In this document: piece by piece, positions 10,231 to 21,465 of the stretch
Numbering within the stretch: the stretch's first letter is position 1
How the letters are laid out: every line of letters starts with the position of its first letter
NCBI GenBank assembly: GCA_019454605.1
Contig: JACFNZ010000008.1
Coordinates: 1 to 43,451 of the forward strand
Length of the DNA stretch: 43,451 bases
Reading direction: 5' to 3'
DNA from: Candidatus Altimarinota bacterium
GTDB taxonomy: Bacteria > Patescibacteriota > Gracilibacteria > BD1-5 > UBA6164
Program-made: the position numbers and the translations under genes
The notes under the pieces: generated by a model
Database searches by the model: none
What the model saw: the letters and a program-made list of their open reading frames with translations, nothing else
What the model was told of the DNA's origin: nothing

Positions 10231-10896
10231 TTGAATAAAATTTTAATAATTGAAGATGATTTTTGAATATCAAATTCATTAAAAATTTACTTAGAAAATT
10301 TGGAATTTATTGTTGAAACATTAAATTCTTGAGAAAAAGCAACTTCTTATATATTATCAAATAATTATGATCTAGTTATACTTGATTTAAATTTACCTAT
10401 AAAAGATTGAATAACTATATGTAGGGAAGTCAGAGTAACTTCAAACATACCAATTATTATGCTTACAGCAAAAACTTCTGAAATAGATAGAATTATTTGA
10501 CTTGAAATTTGAGCAGATGATTATGTTTCAAAACCTTTTTCTCCAAGAGAGTTAGTAGCTAGAATAAATACTATTTTAAAAAGAGTTAAGCAAATAGAAG
10601 TAAGTTTAGAAATTTTATCTTATAAAAATATAAAAATAGATTTATCTAAAATGCAAGTTTTTAAAAATAATTTACTTATTAATTTTACTAAAAATGAATT
10701 TGAATTATTAAAAAAAATTCTTTTAGAAGATTGAAAAGTAGTAGATAGAGAAACGTTGATGAAGGATATTATTTGATATGAAAACTATGCTTTTGATAGA
10801 ACACTTGATACACATGTCAAAAATATTAGAAAAAAATTAGATGATAAAGATATTATTTTAACTGTTAGATGACTTTGATATAGATTAAATAAATAA
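10231..10896 (+). CDS. OmpR-family response regulator
   Basis: A 221-residue DNA-binding response regulator. The receiver domain (residues 1-118) has the acidic pair EDD at the N-terminus, the phosphorylated Asp52 in VILDLNLP, the conserved Thr in MLTAK and Lys101 in VSKPFSPREL. The C-terminal winged-helix domain has FTKNEFELLKKIL, RTLDTHVKNIRKKL and TVRGLGYRL, as in PhoB/OmpR. TTG at 10231 is taken as the start: an in-frame TAA lies 9 bases upstream and no ATG or GTG lies between, and the family begins exactly here (M-x-K-I-L-I-I-E-D-D). The histidine kinase gene follows after 3 bases. Confidence 0.93.
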
Positions 10897-10899
10897 AAT

Positions 10900-12213
10900 A
10901 TGAAATTATCAAAAAAAATTATATTATCATTACTTTGAAGTATATTTTTTATTGCAATAGTAAATATACTTTCTTTTTATATATTTTATAGTCTTTTTTT
11001 TCAAGTTTATTTAAAAGAAAATTCAAACACTACAGAAAGTATTACAAGAGAATATGTGGATAAAATTATAGAAAAACAAGCTCTTGATGAGGTAGATAAT
11101 ATGTTTTCAAATATTGAAATAAAGTTTTTTGAATTACTTGATAAAAATAATTGAAAAATAAAGCTAGATAATAAAGAAAATATAGACATAATAGCTAATT
11201 ATTTAGCTAAAGCTTGAGTAAATATAAAGTATATTGAAGAAGTAATTCCTCAAAATTATTTAGAAAAAATAATAAATGACTTAAAAGATAATAAAACTCC
11301 AGAATATAATTTCTTTAAGAAATTGATTTTTTCTATTTTAATAACAAATATTTTAGCAATACTTTTATTAATTTTATATATTTACTTATTTTCTAGAAAA
11401 ATTATATCACCTATAGAAAAAACAACAAATTTAATAAAAGATTTAAAAATTTGAAAAGACTTTAAATATATTTCATATAAAACACAAGATGAAATATGAT
11501 TTTTAGTAAAGGCAATAAATGAATTAAATGTAAAACTTTATATAGAGTGAAATATTAAAACTAAATTACTTTGAGATATTTCTCATGAATTAAAAACTCC
11601 AATAACATCTATACAATGCTATGTAGAAGGAATTAAAGATTGAGTTATAAAACTTGATGATAATGTGTTAAATTCTATAATAAATGAAATGCAAAGATTA
11701 ATAAAGCTTGTAAATACTATTATGGATTATGAAAAATTTGAAAATAAAGAATTAAAATTAGAAAAAAAACAAGAAGATGTTAGGTTTATAACTGAGCAAA
11801 TAATTAAACAATTTAAACAAAAATTAAAAATTACATCTCAAAAAATTCAAACATCAGGAGTAAATAAAAAATTATTGACAGATAAAGATAGTTTTACACA
11901 AATAGTTCAAAATATTATTTCAAATTTTATAAAATATGCTTGAAATAATACTATTTTAAAAATAGAATTTTGAGTAAATTTTATAATTTTTAAAGATAAT
12001 TGAGTTTGAATAAATAGACAAGAACTTCCTTATATAAAAGAAAAATTTTATCAATGAACAAATAAAAAAACTTGAAATATAGATGATAGAGGGATTTGAG
12101 TTTGACTTAGTATTATTTCAAAATTAGTAAAATCACAAAATTGGACTATGGAAATTGAAAGTGATGAAAATAAATGATTTGAAATAAAAATAATCACAAA
12201 AACTTCACATTAA
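10900..12213 (+). CDS. membrane sensor histidine kinase
   Basis: A 437-residue kinase paired with the response regulator just upstream. A first membrane helix lies near residues 7-30, then a sensor region of about 110 residues outside the membrane, and a second helix near residues 145-165. A HAMP-like linker follows. The HisKA domain has phospho-accepting His229 in LGDISHELKTPI. The ATPase domain has an N box (NIISNFIKYA), a G1 box (DNGVGI) and a G2 box (GIGVGLSII). Most glycines of the ATP-binding loops are TGA. The sensor region gives no hint of the signal. As the only two-component pair in the window and next to surface-protein genes, it could respond to envelope or host cues, but that is speculation. 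Confidence 0.93.
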
Positions 12214-12217
12214 ACAT

Positions 12218-12245
12218 TTTACAAATAAAGTATTTTTTATATAGT
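12218..12245 (+). promoter_or_regulatory. promoter of the secreted coiled-coil gene
   Basis: TTTACA (12218-12223), a 16-base spacer and TATAGT (12240-12245), right after the histidine kinase stop. Transcription would begin near 12252, just ahead of the leader hairpin. Confidence 0.45.
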
Positions 12246-12254
12246 AAAATTACT

Positions 12255-12327
12255 AAAAATTAGGAAATTTAAAAAACTTAGTAGGTTAAAGCCAAAAATT
12301 TATTATTTTACAAATTTTCTAATTTTT
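12255..12327 (+). ncRNA. long hairpin in the 5' leader of the coiled-coil gene
   Basis: A 16-bp stem (12255-12270 with 12312-12327, one G-U pair) encloses about 40 bases that contain a mini-hairpin GGT-TAAA-GCC at 12284-12293. It lies between a promoter and the ATG at 12344. No U-run suitable for termination precedes the gene other than the stem's own T-rich arm. It may be a structured leader, an attenuator or just a protective 5' hairpin. It matches no riboswitch that I know. Confidence 0.4.
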
Positions 12328-12343
12328 TAAAATTTTAATAAAC

Positions 12344-13141
12344 ATGAAAAAAATATTTTTAATAATTATAACATTTTTTTTAATAACAAATCAAAGCCTT
12401 GCTGAAAAACAAGGTATTTTAACTAGCTCTTTAACTACTGCAGAACTTTGAGAGTATGTTAATAAATTAAAAACAGAGCAAGTTGAATTTACTAAAAATA
12501 ATCAAGAATTATCAAAAGAGTATTGAGAATTAATTTCTTTTATAAAAACAGACCTAACAAAAATAGAATTTAAAGAAATAAAAGAGGTCTTAAATAGCTT
12601 TTTAGAAAAAAGGAATTCAATTATTTTTGATCTGAATCAAAAAATCAGTGAATGAAAAAATGTAGAAAAAGAAAAAAATGATTTAATAATTGTTAGAGCT
12701 GATATATATAAATACTTATCAAAATTTGTTATATTTGATAAAAGAAATGATTTTATAGATTATATAAAATTTCAAGTTAGATCAGAAAAAGAATCAAAAA
12801 ATTTAATAGAAGAAATACAAAAATCTCAAAACTTACTTGACCAAAAATTTTTTTATTATACAAAAAAAATAGAGCAACATAATCAAGATTTACAAGAGAA
12901 AATAGATATATCAATTACTCAAAAAATAAAACAAAAAATAGATGAAATAGATAGTGATAAAAAGTATGTTTCAATACCTAAAGAAGTAAAAAATAAACTA
13001 TACAATGACTTTATAATCCAAATAAAAGATAAAATAAAAGAAATTCAAGATAGTATTTTAGCTCAAAACTATAAAGATTTAAAAATAAATATTTACAATA
13101 AATTGATTGATGAAGTAAAACAAAAACAAAGCACTAATTAG
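12344..13141 (+). CDS. secreted coiled-coil protein
   Basis: A 265-residue protein with a clear signal peptide (MKKIFLIIITFFLITNQSLA-E). The mature part is almost entirely Lys, Glu, Gln, Asn and Ile with heptad-like patterns, so it should form long helices or a coiled coil from about residue 45 to the end. It has few glycines (three or four, mostly TGA) and no cysteine. I recognise no family; remote similarity to OmpH/Skp-like or surface stalk proteins is possible but unproven. It has its own promoter and a leader hairpin. It ends inside a 40-base palindrome shared with the convergent membrane-protein gene. Confidence 0.7.
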
Positions 13142-13157
13142 TGCTTTGTTTTTGTTT
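13118..13157. terminator. 40-base perfect palindrome used as two-way terminator
   Basis: Two 20-base arms meet at 13137/13138 without a loop in DNA, with a GCACTAATTAGTGC core and A/T-rich flanks that give a T-tract on either strand. It encodes the last residues of the coiled-coil protein and ends just before the stop of the convergent gene (13158). Confidence 0.8.
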
Positions 13158-15350
13158 TTAAGTTTTTTTATTTAAATCATCTATTTTCTTTTTTATATTT
13201 TCTATTACATCTTTATTACTAATTTTCATTTCTGATAATACATTATCAACTCAAGTAGTTCAATTAATTTTTGAAGTATCTTTTAATTTTTCAGCTATTT
13301 CTCCTACTTCTTTATCATTTAATCAAGCTCAATTATTTGTTATATTTATTTCAGTATTTCAAACTTTATATTTATTTTGGTCTTTAGCATCTGAAACTTT
13401 AGATATTCAAGTGGGTAGTTGAGTTGTTGAATTATTAGTAGTTCAATCAACTAATCAAGTTATTGCTCAAGGTCTTAAAGCTGTTCATAATCTATCTGCA
13501 TCTGTAATTGCTCCACTTCATCTTCATAATAATGCTAAATTAGCTTTTCTATCATTTAAATTATCAACATTAAGATTTCGATCAACTCAATAGTTAGTTT
13601 CTAAATCCGCTTTAGCACTTCATTTAGCATTTTTCATAGCTTCTAATAATTGTTTTCTCATTTCTATAACATTTTTATCTTGCAATCAATATTTTTGAAC
13701 TTGTTCTAAATATATTTTTCTTAATTGTTCCAATTCTTTAGTATCTTCTATTCAATTGTTTAAAAGTTTTGCAACATCTGCTTTAACTTGTGGATCTACA
13801 GTATTTTGACCTCAAAAAGACTTTTGAATTTCTGATAGCATAGGAGCCATTTTTTGATTAAGTCTTGTTTCTGGGATATTTGATATAGTAGATCAAACTT
13901 TTGATAATCATTGTGCACTTACTCCACCTGGCAGTATAGGAGCATAAGTTGGTGCTTTCATTGCAAGACTTCAAATACTATCTCAAAATTGTTTAAATGG
14001 ATCAGCTACTGTTTGTGTGATTTTTGATTGATTTATAGCAGCCATTACTGCCATCCAAAGTATTGCAAGTCAAAAAACTTGTAATATTAAAGTTCAAAAA
14101 GTTCATTGAAACCCTCAAATTAATTTTTTAATTTGTTCTTTAGTTCATCAATCATTAACAGCTCATTTTAAAGTATAACTAAATCATCAAAAATTAATCA
14201 CTTTACCTCCATCTTCAATAATTGGTTTTCATCAAGACTGTGGAGTTGTAGAGCTATTTTTCATAGCATTTCAAGCAGAAAAAATAAATAATAATCAAAA
14301 TGCAAGTGCTGCAGAAACATATACAGGAACCATTGCAAGAGATATAAATTCTGTTAAACTAAACTTTCAACCTCAAATTCACTCTTTTTCTTTTTTGAAA
14401 AAATATAATAATCAAAATAACGGAGATAACATAGCATAAAACCATAAATATACTCATCTAACAAATAAAACTAAAGCAAGAGCTATCATTAAAAGAGCAT
14501 ATACAAGGACAAATATTAAATCAAAAATTCATTTTACTCACAAACTAACTATATCACTTATTCAATCTCAAATATCTTGAATTGTTATCTTTCAGTTACC
14601 ATCTACAGCCATAATTGCATATGTATAAACTGCAGTTATTCAATATAGAGAATCTGAATTTTTTCAAGATAGTATCTCTCATAGTTTGATTTTTTCTCAT
14701 CACTCTTTACACTTAACAGGCATTTCATCTTTTTTTTGTTTTCATACATTTATTTCATAATCCTTACAAAGTTCTATTTTATTTAAATCATCTTTTTTCA
14801 TATAAGTATCTTTAAAAGTATCATATGGAAGTGATAATACTCAAACTGTTAATATTGCTGAAATTGATAATATAAATTGCACAAAAAACCAAGTAAAAGG
14901 AACCATTAAAAGTCAAACTATAAACCTAGGCAATGCTTCTTTTAAAGAATACTCTCATTCTTTTCAAATAACATTCATAAATGCTACCCATAAAAATATT
15001 AGTGCAAATACAAAATAAACTATATTTGAAATCATTATCCACATTTGTTTTAATCATCAATCATTTCATCATAATCATATAATACTTCAAGAAGTCCATT
15101 CTGGATATAAAAAAAGTCAAACTAAAAAAGTTAAAAGTCATAAAATAGCAGAAGCAATTTTTAAAAATCAATTGATTAATTCAATAACCCAGTTTTTATC
15201 ACTTGTTCAAGTTTGAGGAGTAGTAGCTGTTGTATCTCGAGCAAAACTTAAATCAGCAAGATAAAAAAATACAAAAACTATAGATACTATATAGATTATA
15301 TTTTTTCTGTTTTTAGTTAAAAATTTATTTATGTAAGATAAAAACTTCAT
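13158..15350 (-). CDS. large polytopic membrane protein, VirB6/TrbL-like
   Basis: A 730-residue protein. An N-terminal hydrophobic segment ending in SFA-R looks like a signal sequence. It is followed by at least seven membrane helices between residues about 50 and 420, with a soluble loop that carries cysteines (ELCKDYEINV, PVKCKEGG). The helix pair that contains LVLFVRWVYLWFYAMLSPLFGLLYFF resembles the conserved Arg..Trp...Pro region of VirB6/TrbL proteins, which form the inner-membrane channel of type IV secretion systems. The last 250 residues are soluble, Asn/Lys/Gly-rich and contain a helical stretch. No other T4SS gene is nearby. The assignment rests on topology and one motif, so it is tentative. 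Confidence 0.55.
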
Positions 15351-15385
15351 ATTAAAAAAATAATTGTTAAAATTCATTTGAAATA

Positions 15386-15414
15386 ATTGTATCATATATT
15401 TTTTAAAAGAGCAA
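15386..15414 (-). promoter_or_regulatory. promoter of the VirB6/TrbL-like gene
   Basis: On the minus strand, TTGCTC (15409-15414), a 17-base spacer and TACAAT (15386-15391), the latter preceded by TGA and so forming an extended -10. It ends 35 bases before the ATG at 15350. Confidence 0.45.
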
Positions 15415-15482
15415 AATTTTATTGTATTTTCTAAAAAAAATATATAATGATAAAAATTTAAAATTTAAAAATTATTAATTTT

Positions 15483-16916
15483 ATGGTTGAATATGAAAAA
15501 GTTATATGACTTGAAATACATGTAAGAATAAAATCTAAATCAAAAATGTTTTGTAGTTGTAAAAATGCTTTAGAATTAGAGCTTGAACCAAATACAAATG
15601 TATGTCCTTTTTGTATGTGATTCCCTTGAATATTACCAAAACTAAATAAAGAAGTAGTCAAGCTTTGACTTATTTGATGAATGATGATGTGATGCCAAGT
15701 TAACAAAACTTCAATTTTTGATAGAAAAACTTATTTTTATCCAGATAATCCAACTAGTTATCAAATAACACAAATGTATGAACCTATAGTTTTAAAATGA
15801 TCTGTAAAAACTATTGTTGATTGAGAAGAAAGAGATTTTTCAATTCATCATATGCACTTAGAAAATGATGCTTGAAAATTAGTTCATACTTGATGAAAAA
15901 CATTGTGTGATTATAATAGAGCTTGAAGCCCTTTAATGGAAATAGTTACAGACCCAGTATTTAAAGAAAAACAAGAAGTTGTTGAATTTTTAAAAGAATT
16001 GCAAAAAATGTTTAGAGCATCATGAGTTTCTGATGCTGATATGGAAAAATGACAACTAAGATGTGATGTAAATATATCAATAAGACCGAAATTGACAACA
16101 ACTTTATGAACTAGAGTTGAGTTAAAAAATATAAATTCATTTCAAGCTATAGCAAGAGCAATTGATAGTGAATTTAACAGACAAGTTAAAGTTTTAACTT
16201 CATGATGAGAAGTTAATCAAGAAACAAGATGATGGGATGATGATTCTTGAACTAGCCATAGTCAAAGGAGTAAAGAAGATGCTATGGATTATAGATATTA
16301 TCCAGAGCCAGATTTATTACCATTAAAATTAAGTGATGAGTTTATAGAAAGTTGTAGAAAAAAACTACCAGAGTTACCAATAGAAAAAAGACTTAGATAT
16401 TTAAATGAATTTAAATTATGAGAAGATGATGCTAGAATTTTATCATCAGATAGGGAATTGTGAGATTATTTTGATGAAGTTGTAAAAATAACAAATGATC
16501 CTAAAAAATCATGTTCTTATTTAACAACTGTAGTTTTATGACTATTAAAACAAGATGAAAATGAAAGTATTTCTAGTATAAAAATAACTCCAAAAAATTT
16601 AGCAGATGTTATAATTATGGTAAATAATGATGAATTATCATCAACAAATGCAAAAATAGTAGTTGAAGAATTGTTTAATAATTGATGAGAGGCTAGAAAT
16701 ATTGCAGAAAATAAAAACTTAATTCAAAAAAATGATTTAGAATTATTAAATAACATAGTTTGAAATGTTATTTTAAATAATGAAACTCAAGTGAATGATT
16801 ATAAATCTTGAAATGAAAAAATATTTGGTTTTTTAGTTTGACAATGTATGAAAGAAAGTGCTTGAAAATGAAATCCAAAAATTTTTAATGAATTATTAAA
16901 AGAAAAATTAAAATAA
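15483..16916 (+). CDS. gatB: Asp/Glu-tRNA amidotransferase subunit B
   Basis: A 477-residue GatB, the tRNA-binding and kinase-like subunit of the GatCAB complex that turns Glu-tRNA(Gln) and Asp-tRNA(Asn) into the amidated forms. The N-terminus reads VIGLEIHVRI. Zinc-site cysteines follow in FCSCKNA and VCPFCMGFPG. Other family blocks are [58 protein letters not shown] and [12 protein letters not shown]. The C-terminal YqeY-like tail ends near GQCMKESAGKGNP, the usual tRNA-binding end. Length is normal. gatA and gatC are not adjacent. It implies that the organism lacks at least one of GlnRS and AsnRS. Confidence 0.97.
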
Positions 16917-16920
16917 TTTT

Positions 16921-16947
16921 TTGACTTAATGAAAATATTTATATAAT
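16921..16947 (+). promoter_or_regulatory. possible trxA promoter
   Basis: TTGACT (16921-16926), a 15-base spacer and a perfect TATAAT (16942-16947), between the gatB stop and the trxA ATG at 16985. The spacer is one base shorter than in the other promoters of the window. Confidence 0.45.
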
Positions 16948-16984
16948 AATAAATACTATACTTTATATATTAAATTTAAAAAAA

Positions 16985-17299
16985 ATGTCAGCAATAATAC
17001 TAAATGAAAATAATTTTGAAACAGAAATATCGTCTTGAGTTGTTTTAGTTGATTTTTGGGCTGAATGGTGTGGTCCTTGTCAAATGATGTTACCAATACT
17101 AAGTGATTTTGCAACTGAAATGGATGGAAAAATGAAAGTTTGAAAAGTTAATGTAGATGAAAATCCAGGACTTGCTCAAAAATTTAGAATTATGAGTATT
17201 CCAACTTTAATAGTTTTAAAAGATGGAAAACCTGTAGAAATGCTTGTTTGAGTGAAGCAAAAAGATGAATTAAAAGAAATTGTTTCTAAATATTTATAA
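16985..17299 (+). CDS. trxA: thioredoxin
   Basis: A 104-residue thioredoxin, the cytoplasmic dithiol reductant for ribonucleotide reductase and disulfide exchange. The active site is [13 protein letters not shown] (Cys29 and Cys32). The cis-proline lies in [13 protein letters not shown], and [13 protein letters not shown] is also typical. Length is exactly that of bacterial TrxA. Unlike most genes here, it uses ordinary GGN codons for several glycines, including the active-site GGT, while others are TGA. It is flanked by a promoter-like sequence and a strong terminator, so it may be a single-gene unit. Confidence 0.97.
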
Positions 17300-17327
17300 A
17301 ATCTCTATTTTTAGAGATTTTTTTTGT
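17298..17327 (+). terminator. trxA terminator
   Basis: A 10-bp stem (17298-17307 with 17312-17321), a loop of four T, then an uninterrupted T-tract. It starts at the trxA stop codon. Confidence 0.8.
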
Positions 17328-17378
17328 ATTTTATAAATTTTAAATATAATATTTATATATTTTTAATAAAAAAATATT

Positions 17379-17606
17379 ATGCCAATATATACTATACTTT
17401 GAATTATATTATATTGATTTTTTTTAATAATAAGCTATTTATTTATAATAAAAAGACTTAAATATATAAATCAAAAACATATTGAATATACTAAAATAGA
17501 AAATTTAAAGTTAGTTTTTAATAAATTATCTAACATAATTTTATTTTTATTTATTTTTCTATTTTTATTTATTATTTTTATCATATTAAAATTTATATAT
17601 GGATAA
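17379..17606 (+). CDS. small membrane protein
   Basis: A 75-residue protein with two long hydrophobic helices (about residues 3-24 and 50-72) joined by a Lys-rich loop. It has few recognisable features. Its last 8 bases overlap the start of the PH-domain membrane protein gene, so the two are translationally coupled and probably act together. Confidence 0.6.
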
Positions 17607-18129
17607 TAATTGTAATATTATTGAAAAAAAACACTATATTTTGCTTATATTTTATTTGATAAAATTTATATTTTTATTAATAATAGTTTTTGTTTTATCT
17701 TTTTTGTGAATTACCTATAAACAAGAATTATGATGAGATATAGTATATTATACAATATTTCCACTAGCTTTTGTAATAGTTAATTATTCGTTTTTAAGGC
17801 TTATTTTATGATTTATTGAATATTATAATTATTTATTTATAATACATAAAGATCAAATTTTTATAATTAACTCATCATTTATATTAAGAAATGATGTTGA
17901 AGTTATAGATGCTTTTAAAATAATAAAAATAGATGCTTATTCTAGATGATTTTTACCAAATATTTTATGATATTGAAAAATAATTATAGAACTTCAAACT
18001 ACAGAAGTTAGAGAATTTAGATTTATGGCAAACCCATATTATATTTTGACTAAACTACAAGAACAAAGAGCAGAAGTTCTTGAAAATAGAAAGAAAAAAT
18101 ATATAGTAGACGATATTATATCAAAATAA
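17599..18129 (+). CDS. membrane protein with bacterial PH domain
   Basis: A 176-residue protein with two N-terminal membrane helices (about residues 13-38 and 55-75). These are followed by a domain of about 90 residues like the bacterial PH (bPH2/YdbT) family: LFIIHKDQIFIIN, then a helix-like acidic stretch, LGYGKIIIELQTT and MANPYYILTKL. This fold is usually a membrane-associated module of unknown ligand. It overlaps the preceding small membrane protein gene by 8 bases, and trpS follows after 11 bases. No specific role can be assigned. Confidence 0.65.
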
Positions 18130-18140
18130 TAAATAAAAAA

Positions 18141-19121
18141 ATGAAAATAGTAAATAAAAAAATATTAACTTGAGTTAAACCAACTTGAAGTTGAATGCAT
18201 ATATGAAATTATTTTTGAGCTGTAAAGCCAATAATTGAGATCTCAAAATGAAATCAAACTTATTTAATGCTTGCTGATTTACACTCTTTAACATCAGTTC
18301 ATGATAAAAATACTCTAAAAGATAATATAAAAAATGTTTTAATAGAGTATTTTTCATTTTTGCCAGATGATAGTGAAATAATAGTTTTTGAACAATCAAA
18401 ACTTACTCATCACAATGATATTGTATGGATTTTAAATAGTGTTACTCCATATAGTTTAATGCTTAGAGCTCATGCTTTTAAAGATAATAAAGATAAAGAT
18501 ATTGATATAAATATGGCTGTTTTTAATTATCCTATTTTAATGACTGCAGATATAATTAATTTTGATATTGATTATGTGCCTGTTTGAAAAGATCAAAAGC
18601 AACACATAGAATTTGCAAGAGATATAGCTTGAAATTTTAATAAAACTTATAAAAAAGACTTTTTTAAATTACCAAATGAAATTATAAGTGATGATTTGTG
18701 AATAATTCCTTGAACTGATTGAAGAAAAATGAGTAAATCATACAATAATTTTATACCAATTTTTGCTTCAGAGAAAGAATTAAAAAAACAGATTATGTCT
18801 ATAGTTACTGATGATACTCCTTTAGAATCACCAAAAAATCCAGATAATTGTAATGTGTTTTCACTTATAAAATTATTTGCAAGTGATGAAAAAATAAAAG
18901 AAATAAGACAAAAATATGAAAAATGATGATATTGATATTGACATGCAAAACTTGAATTACTTGATTTAATTTTAAAATATTTTGAAATTCCAAGAAAAAA
19001 ATATGAAATATATAAAGATAATTTTTCTATAATTGAAGAAAAATTAAATAAATGAAATATAATTGCAAATAATATAGTTTCTAAAAAATATATAGATATA
19101 AAAGATATAGTTTGACTTTAA
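18141..19121 (+). CDS. trpS: tryptophanyl-tRNA synthetase
   Basis: A 326-residue class I synthetase that charges tRNA(Trp). The ATP-binding HIGH motif is in GSGMHIGNYFGA (residues 16-27). LADLHSLT, SYLxMRAHAF-type helices, [10 protein letters not shown] and [18 protein letters not shown] are typical of TrpRS. The second ATP motif reads GRKMSKS, with Lys196-Ser200. The C-terminal tail has [13 protein letters not shown], corresponding to the usual GYGxxK element. Length fits (325-335). Note that TGA is glycine here, so this TrpRS need only serve TGG. It is followed by a terminator hairpin. Confidence 0.97.
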
Positions 19122-19148
19122 AAAAGATTTTAAAAAATCTTTTTTTTT
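19120..19148 (+). terminator. trpS terminator
   Basis: A stem of AAAAAAGATTT with AAATCTTTTTT at the trpS stop codon, running into a longer T-tract. It is AT-rich but nearly perfect. Confidence 0.65.
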
Positions 19149-19204
19149 GAAAAAAAAGAAAAAATCATATAATAATTTTAAATTAAAATTTAATTTTTAA
19201 AAAA

Positions 19205-21430
19205 GTGGCTAAGAAAAAAAATAAAAAAATTACTCAATCTAAATCAAATACCATAAGACCTGATACTAAAAATATATTTATAGCAACTTTTTTTATAGTA
19301 TTGTGAGCTTTATCAATATTTGCAGAAACTGATTCTACTGCTTGATTTTATGTATTTAGACTTTTAAAATCTTTGTTTTGAAATTTTTATCAAATAATTT
19401 TTTCTCCAATAATTTTAATATTGGGGGTTTTGATATTTTTTAAAGAATGATTTTCATTTAATAATTCAAGATTTTTTGGTCTTATATTGTATTTTATATC
19501 ATTTACAAGTTTAGTTTGAAGTTTTAATAATTGATATAATTCTTTTTTTAATTTTAGTGATTTACTTGTATCATTTTTTTGAAATATTTCATGAGTTATT
19601 TTTCTTATAATGATATTTTTATTTTCATTATTTTTAATGTTTAGAATTAGTTATAAAAAAATACTTAAAAAATTTATTTCATATACTCCTGAATTAAAAG
19701 CTATAAAAGAAAATATTTCTCTGCCAAAAGAAGAAATAAAAGAAGTAAAAAATAGTAAATTAAATAAAGAACTTGAAAATATTAAGAATTTAAAACTTGA
19801 GCTAGAAGAAGAAATAAAAAAAGTAAAAAACTCAAAAAAAGAACCAAAACAATTAGAACTTGAAGAAGCTCCTAGAAAGATATTAATTGAAAAACAAGAA
19901 AGTAATTGATTTTTTAAAAAAATGAAAGATTCTTTTGTAGTAGATAAAGAAGACGAAACAAAAATTAATATAACAAAAAAAGAAGAAAAATCATTTATAG
20001 AACCAAAATATGATAGTTGGAAACTTCCATCAATTGATTTACTTCCAAATATTTGATGAAATATAAAAGTAGATGAAAATGCTATTTATAATAAACAACA
20101 AGAAATAGTTGAAAAACTTTCTCAGTTTAAAATAAATGTAAATATGACTTGATATAGAGCTTGACCTACAGTTATTCAGTTTAGATTACAGCCAGATGAT
20201 TGAGTAAAATTAAATAAAATAGAAAATTTAAAAAAAGATTTAACTCTAGCACTTCATGCTAAATCAATCCGTATTCAAGCTCCAATTCCAGGGGAATGAG
20301 TTGTTTGAATTGAAGTTCCAAATGAAAATAGACAAGCTGTTTGATTAAAAGAAGTTATTTCAAGTAAAGAGTTTAATAATCCAAAATTTGAAATTCCAAT
20401 AGCTGTTTGAAAAGATGTTTCTTGAGATATAATAGTTTGAGATTTGACAAAAATGCCACATTTACTTGTAGCTTGACAAACATCTTCTTGAAAATCAGTT
20501 TGAATGAATTGATTTATTATTTCAATGTTATATAAATTTTCTCCAAGTGAATTAAAAATGATTTTAATTGACCCTAAAATGGTAGAGTTATCAATTTATA
20601 ACTGAATCCCTCATTTACTCACTCCTGTTATTACAAATCCAGATAAAGCTTTAAATTCATTAAAATGGGCTGTAGCTGAAATGCTTAGAAGATATGATTT
20701 AGCAAAATCAAAAAATGCAAGAAATTTAAAAGAATATAATGCAAAAGTTAAAAAAGACGAAAAATTACCATATATAGTTATAATAGTTGATGAACTTGCT
20801 GACTTAATGATGAGTTGAAATAAAAAAGAAGTTGAATGATCTATTGCTCGTATAGCACAAATGGCAAGAGCTGTTTGAATGCATTTAATAGTCGCAACTC
20901 AAAGACCTTCAGTTGATGTTATTACTTGACTTATAAAAGCCAATATCCCTTCAAGAATTGCTTTTACTGTTGCTTCTCAAATAGATAGTAGAACTATTTT
21001 AGATAAAATATGAGCTGAAGATTTGCTTTGAAGATGAGATATGTTATATTTACCAACATGAGTTTTAGAGCCTGTTAGAGTACAATGAGTTTTAGTTGAA
21101 ACTCCAGAAATTGAAGATGTAGTAAATGAATTAAAAATTACAATTGATCCAGATATGTTAGATAATTTATATGATGATTCTATTGTAAATTGAAAATCAA
21201 ATACTTCTTGAAGTATTTTAGAAAATTATAATTGAGATCAAGATGAAGACCCAGAGTTAATAGAAAAGGCAATAAAAATAGTTAGAGAATCAAAAAAATG
21301 ATCAACTTCATTAATTCAAAGAAAATTATGACTTTGATATGCAAGAGCAGCTAAAGTGCTTGATATACTTGAAGAATTATGAATAGTTTGACCATCTAAT
21401 TGAAGTAAGCCAAGAGAGGTTTATGAATAA
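19205..21430 (+). CDS. ftsK: DNA translocase FtsK
   Basis: A 741-residue FtsK/SpoIIIE translocase that pumps chromosomal DNA through the closing septum. Four membrane helices lie between residues about 20 and 155. A short Lys/Glu-rich linker follows (about 160-260). The motor then has an alpha/beta part with MTGYRAGPTVIQF and [16 protein letters not shown], Walker A in AGQTSSGKSVGMN (Lys430), Walker B in [13 protein letters not shown], and [17 protein letters not shown]. The C-terminal gamma DNA-reading domain reads [18 protein letters not shown]. The start is GTG at 19205: an in-frame stop lies about 20 bases upstream with no ATG between. The linker is much shorter than in E. coli FtsK. Confidence 0.96.
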
Positions 21431-21465
21431 AAATAAAAAACTAAAATAAAATATAATTTTTTTAT

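Noticed and set aside
12284-12293. Known riboswitch class in the coiled-coil gene leader
   Set aside because: I compared it by memory with preQ1, SAM-II, fluoride and similar small classes and found no convincing core.
15458-15706. An 82-residue open frame on the minus strand
   Set aside because: It lies antisense to the start of gatB, whose sequence is unmistakable.
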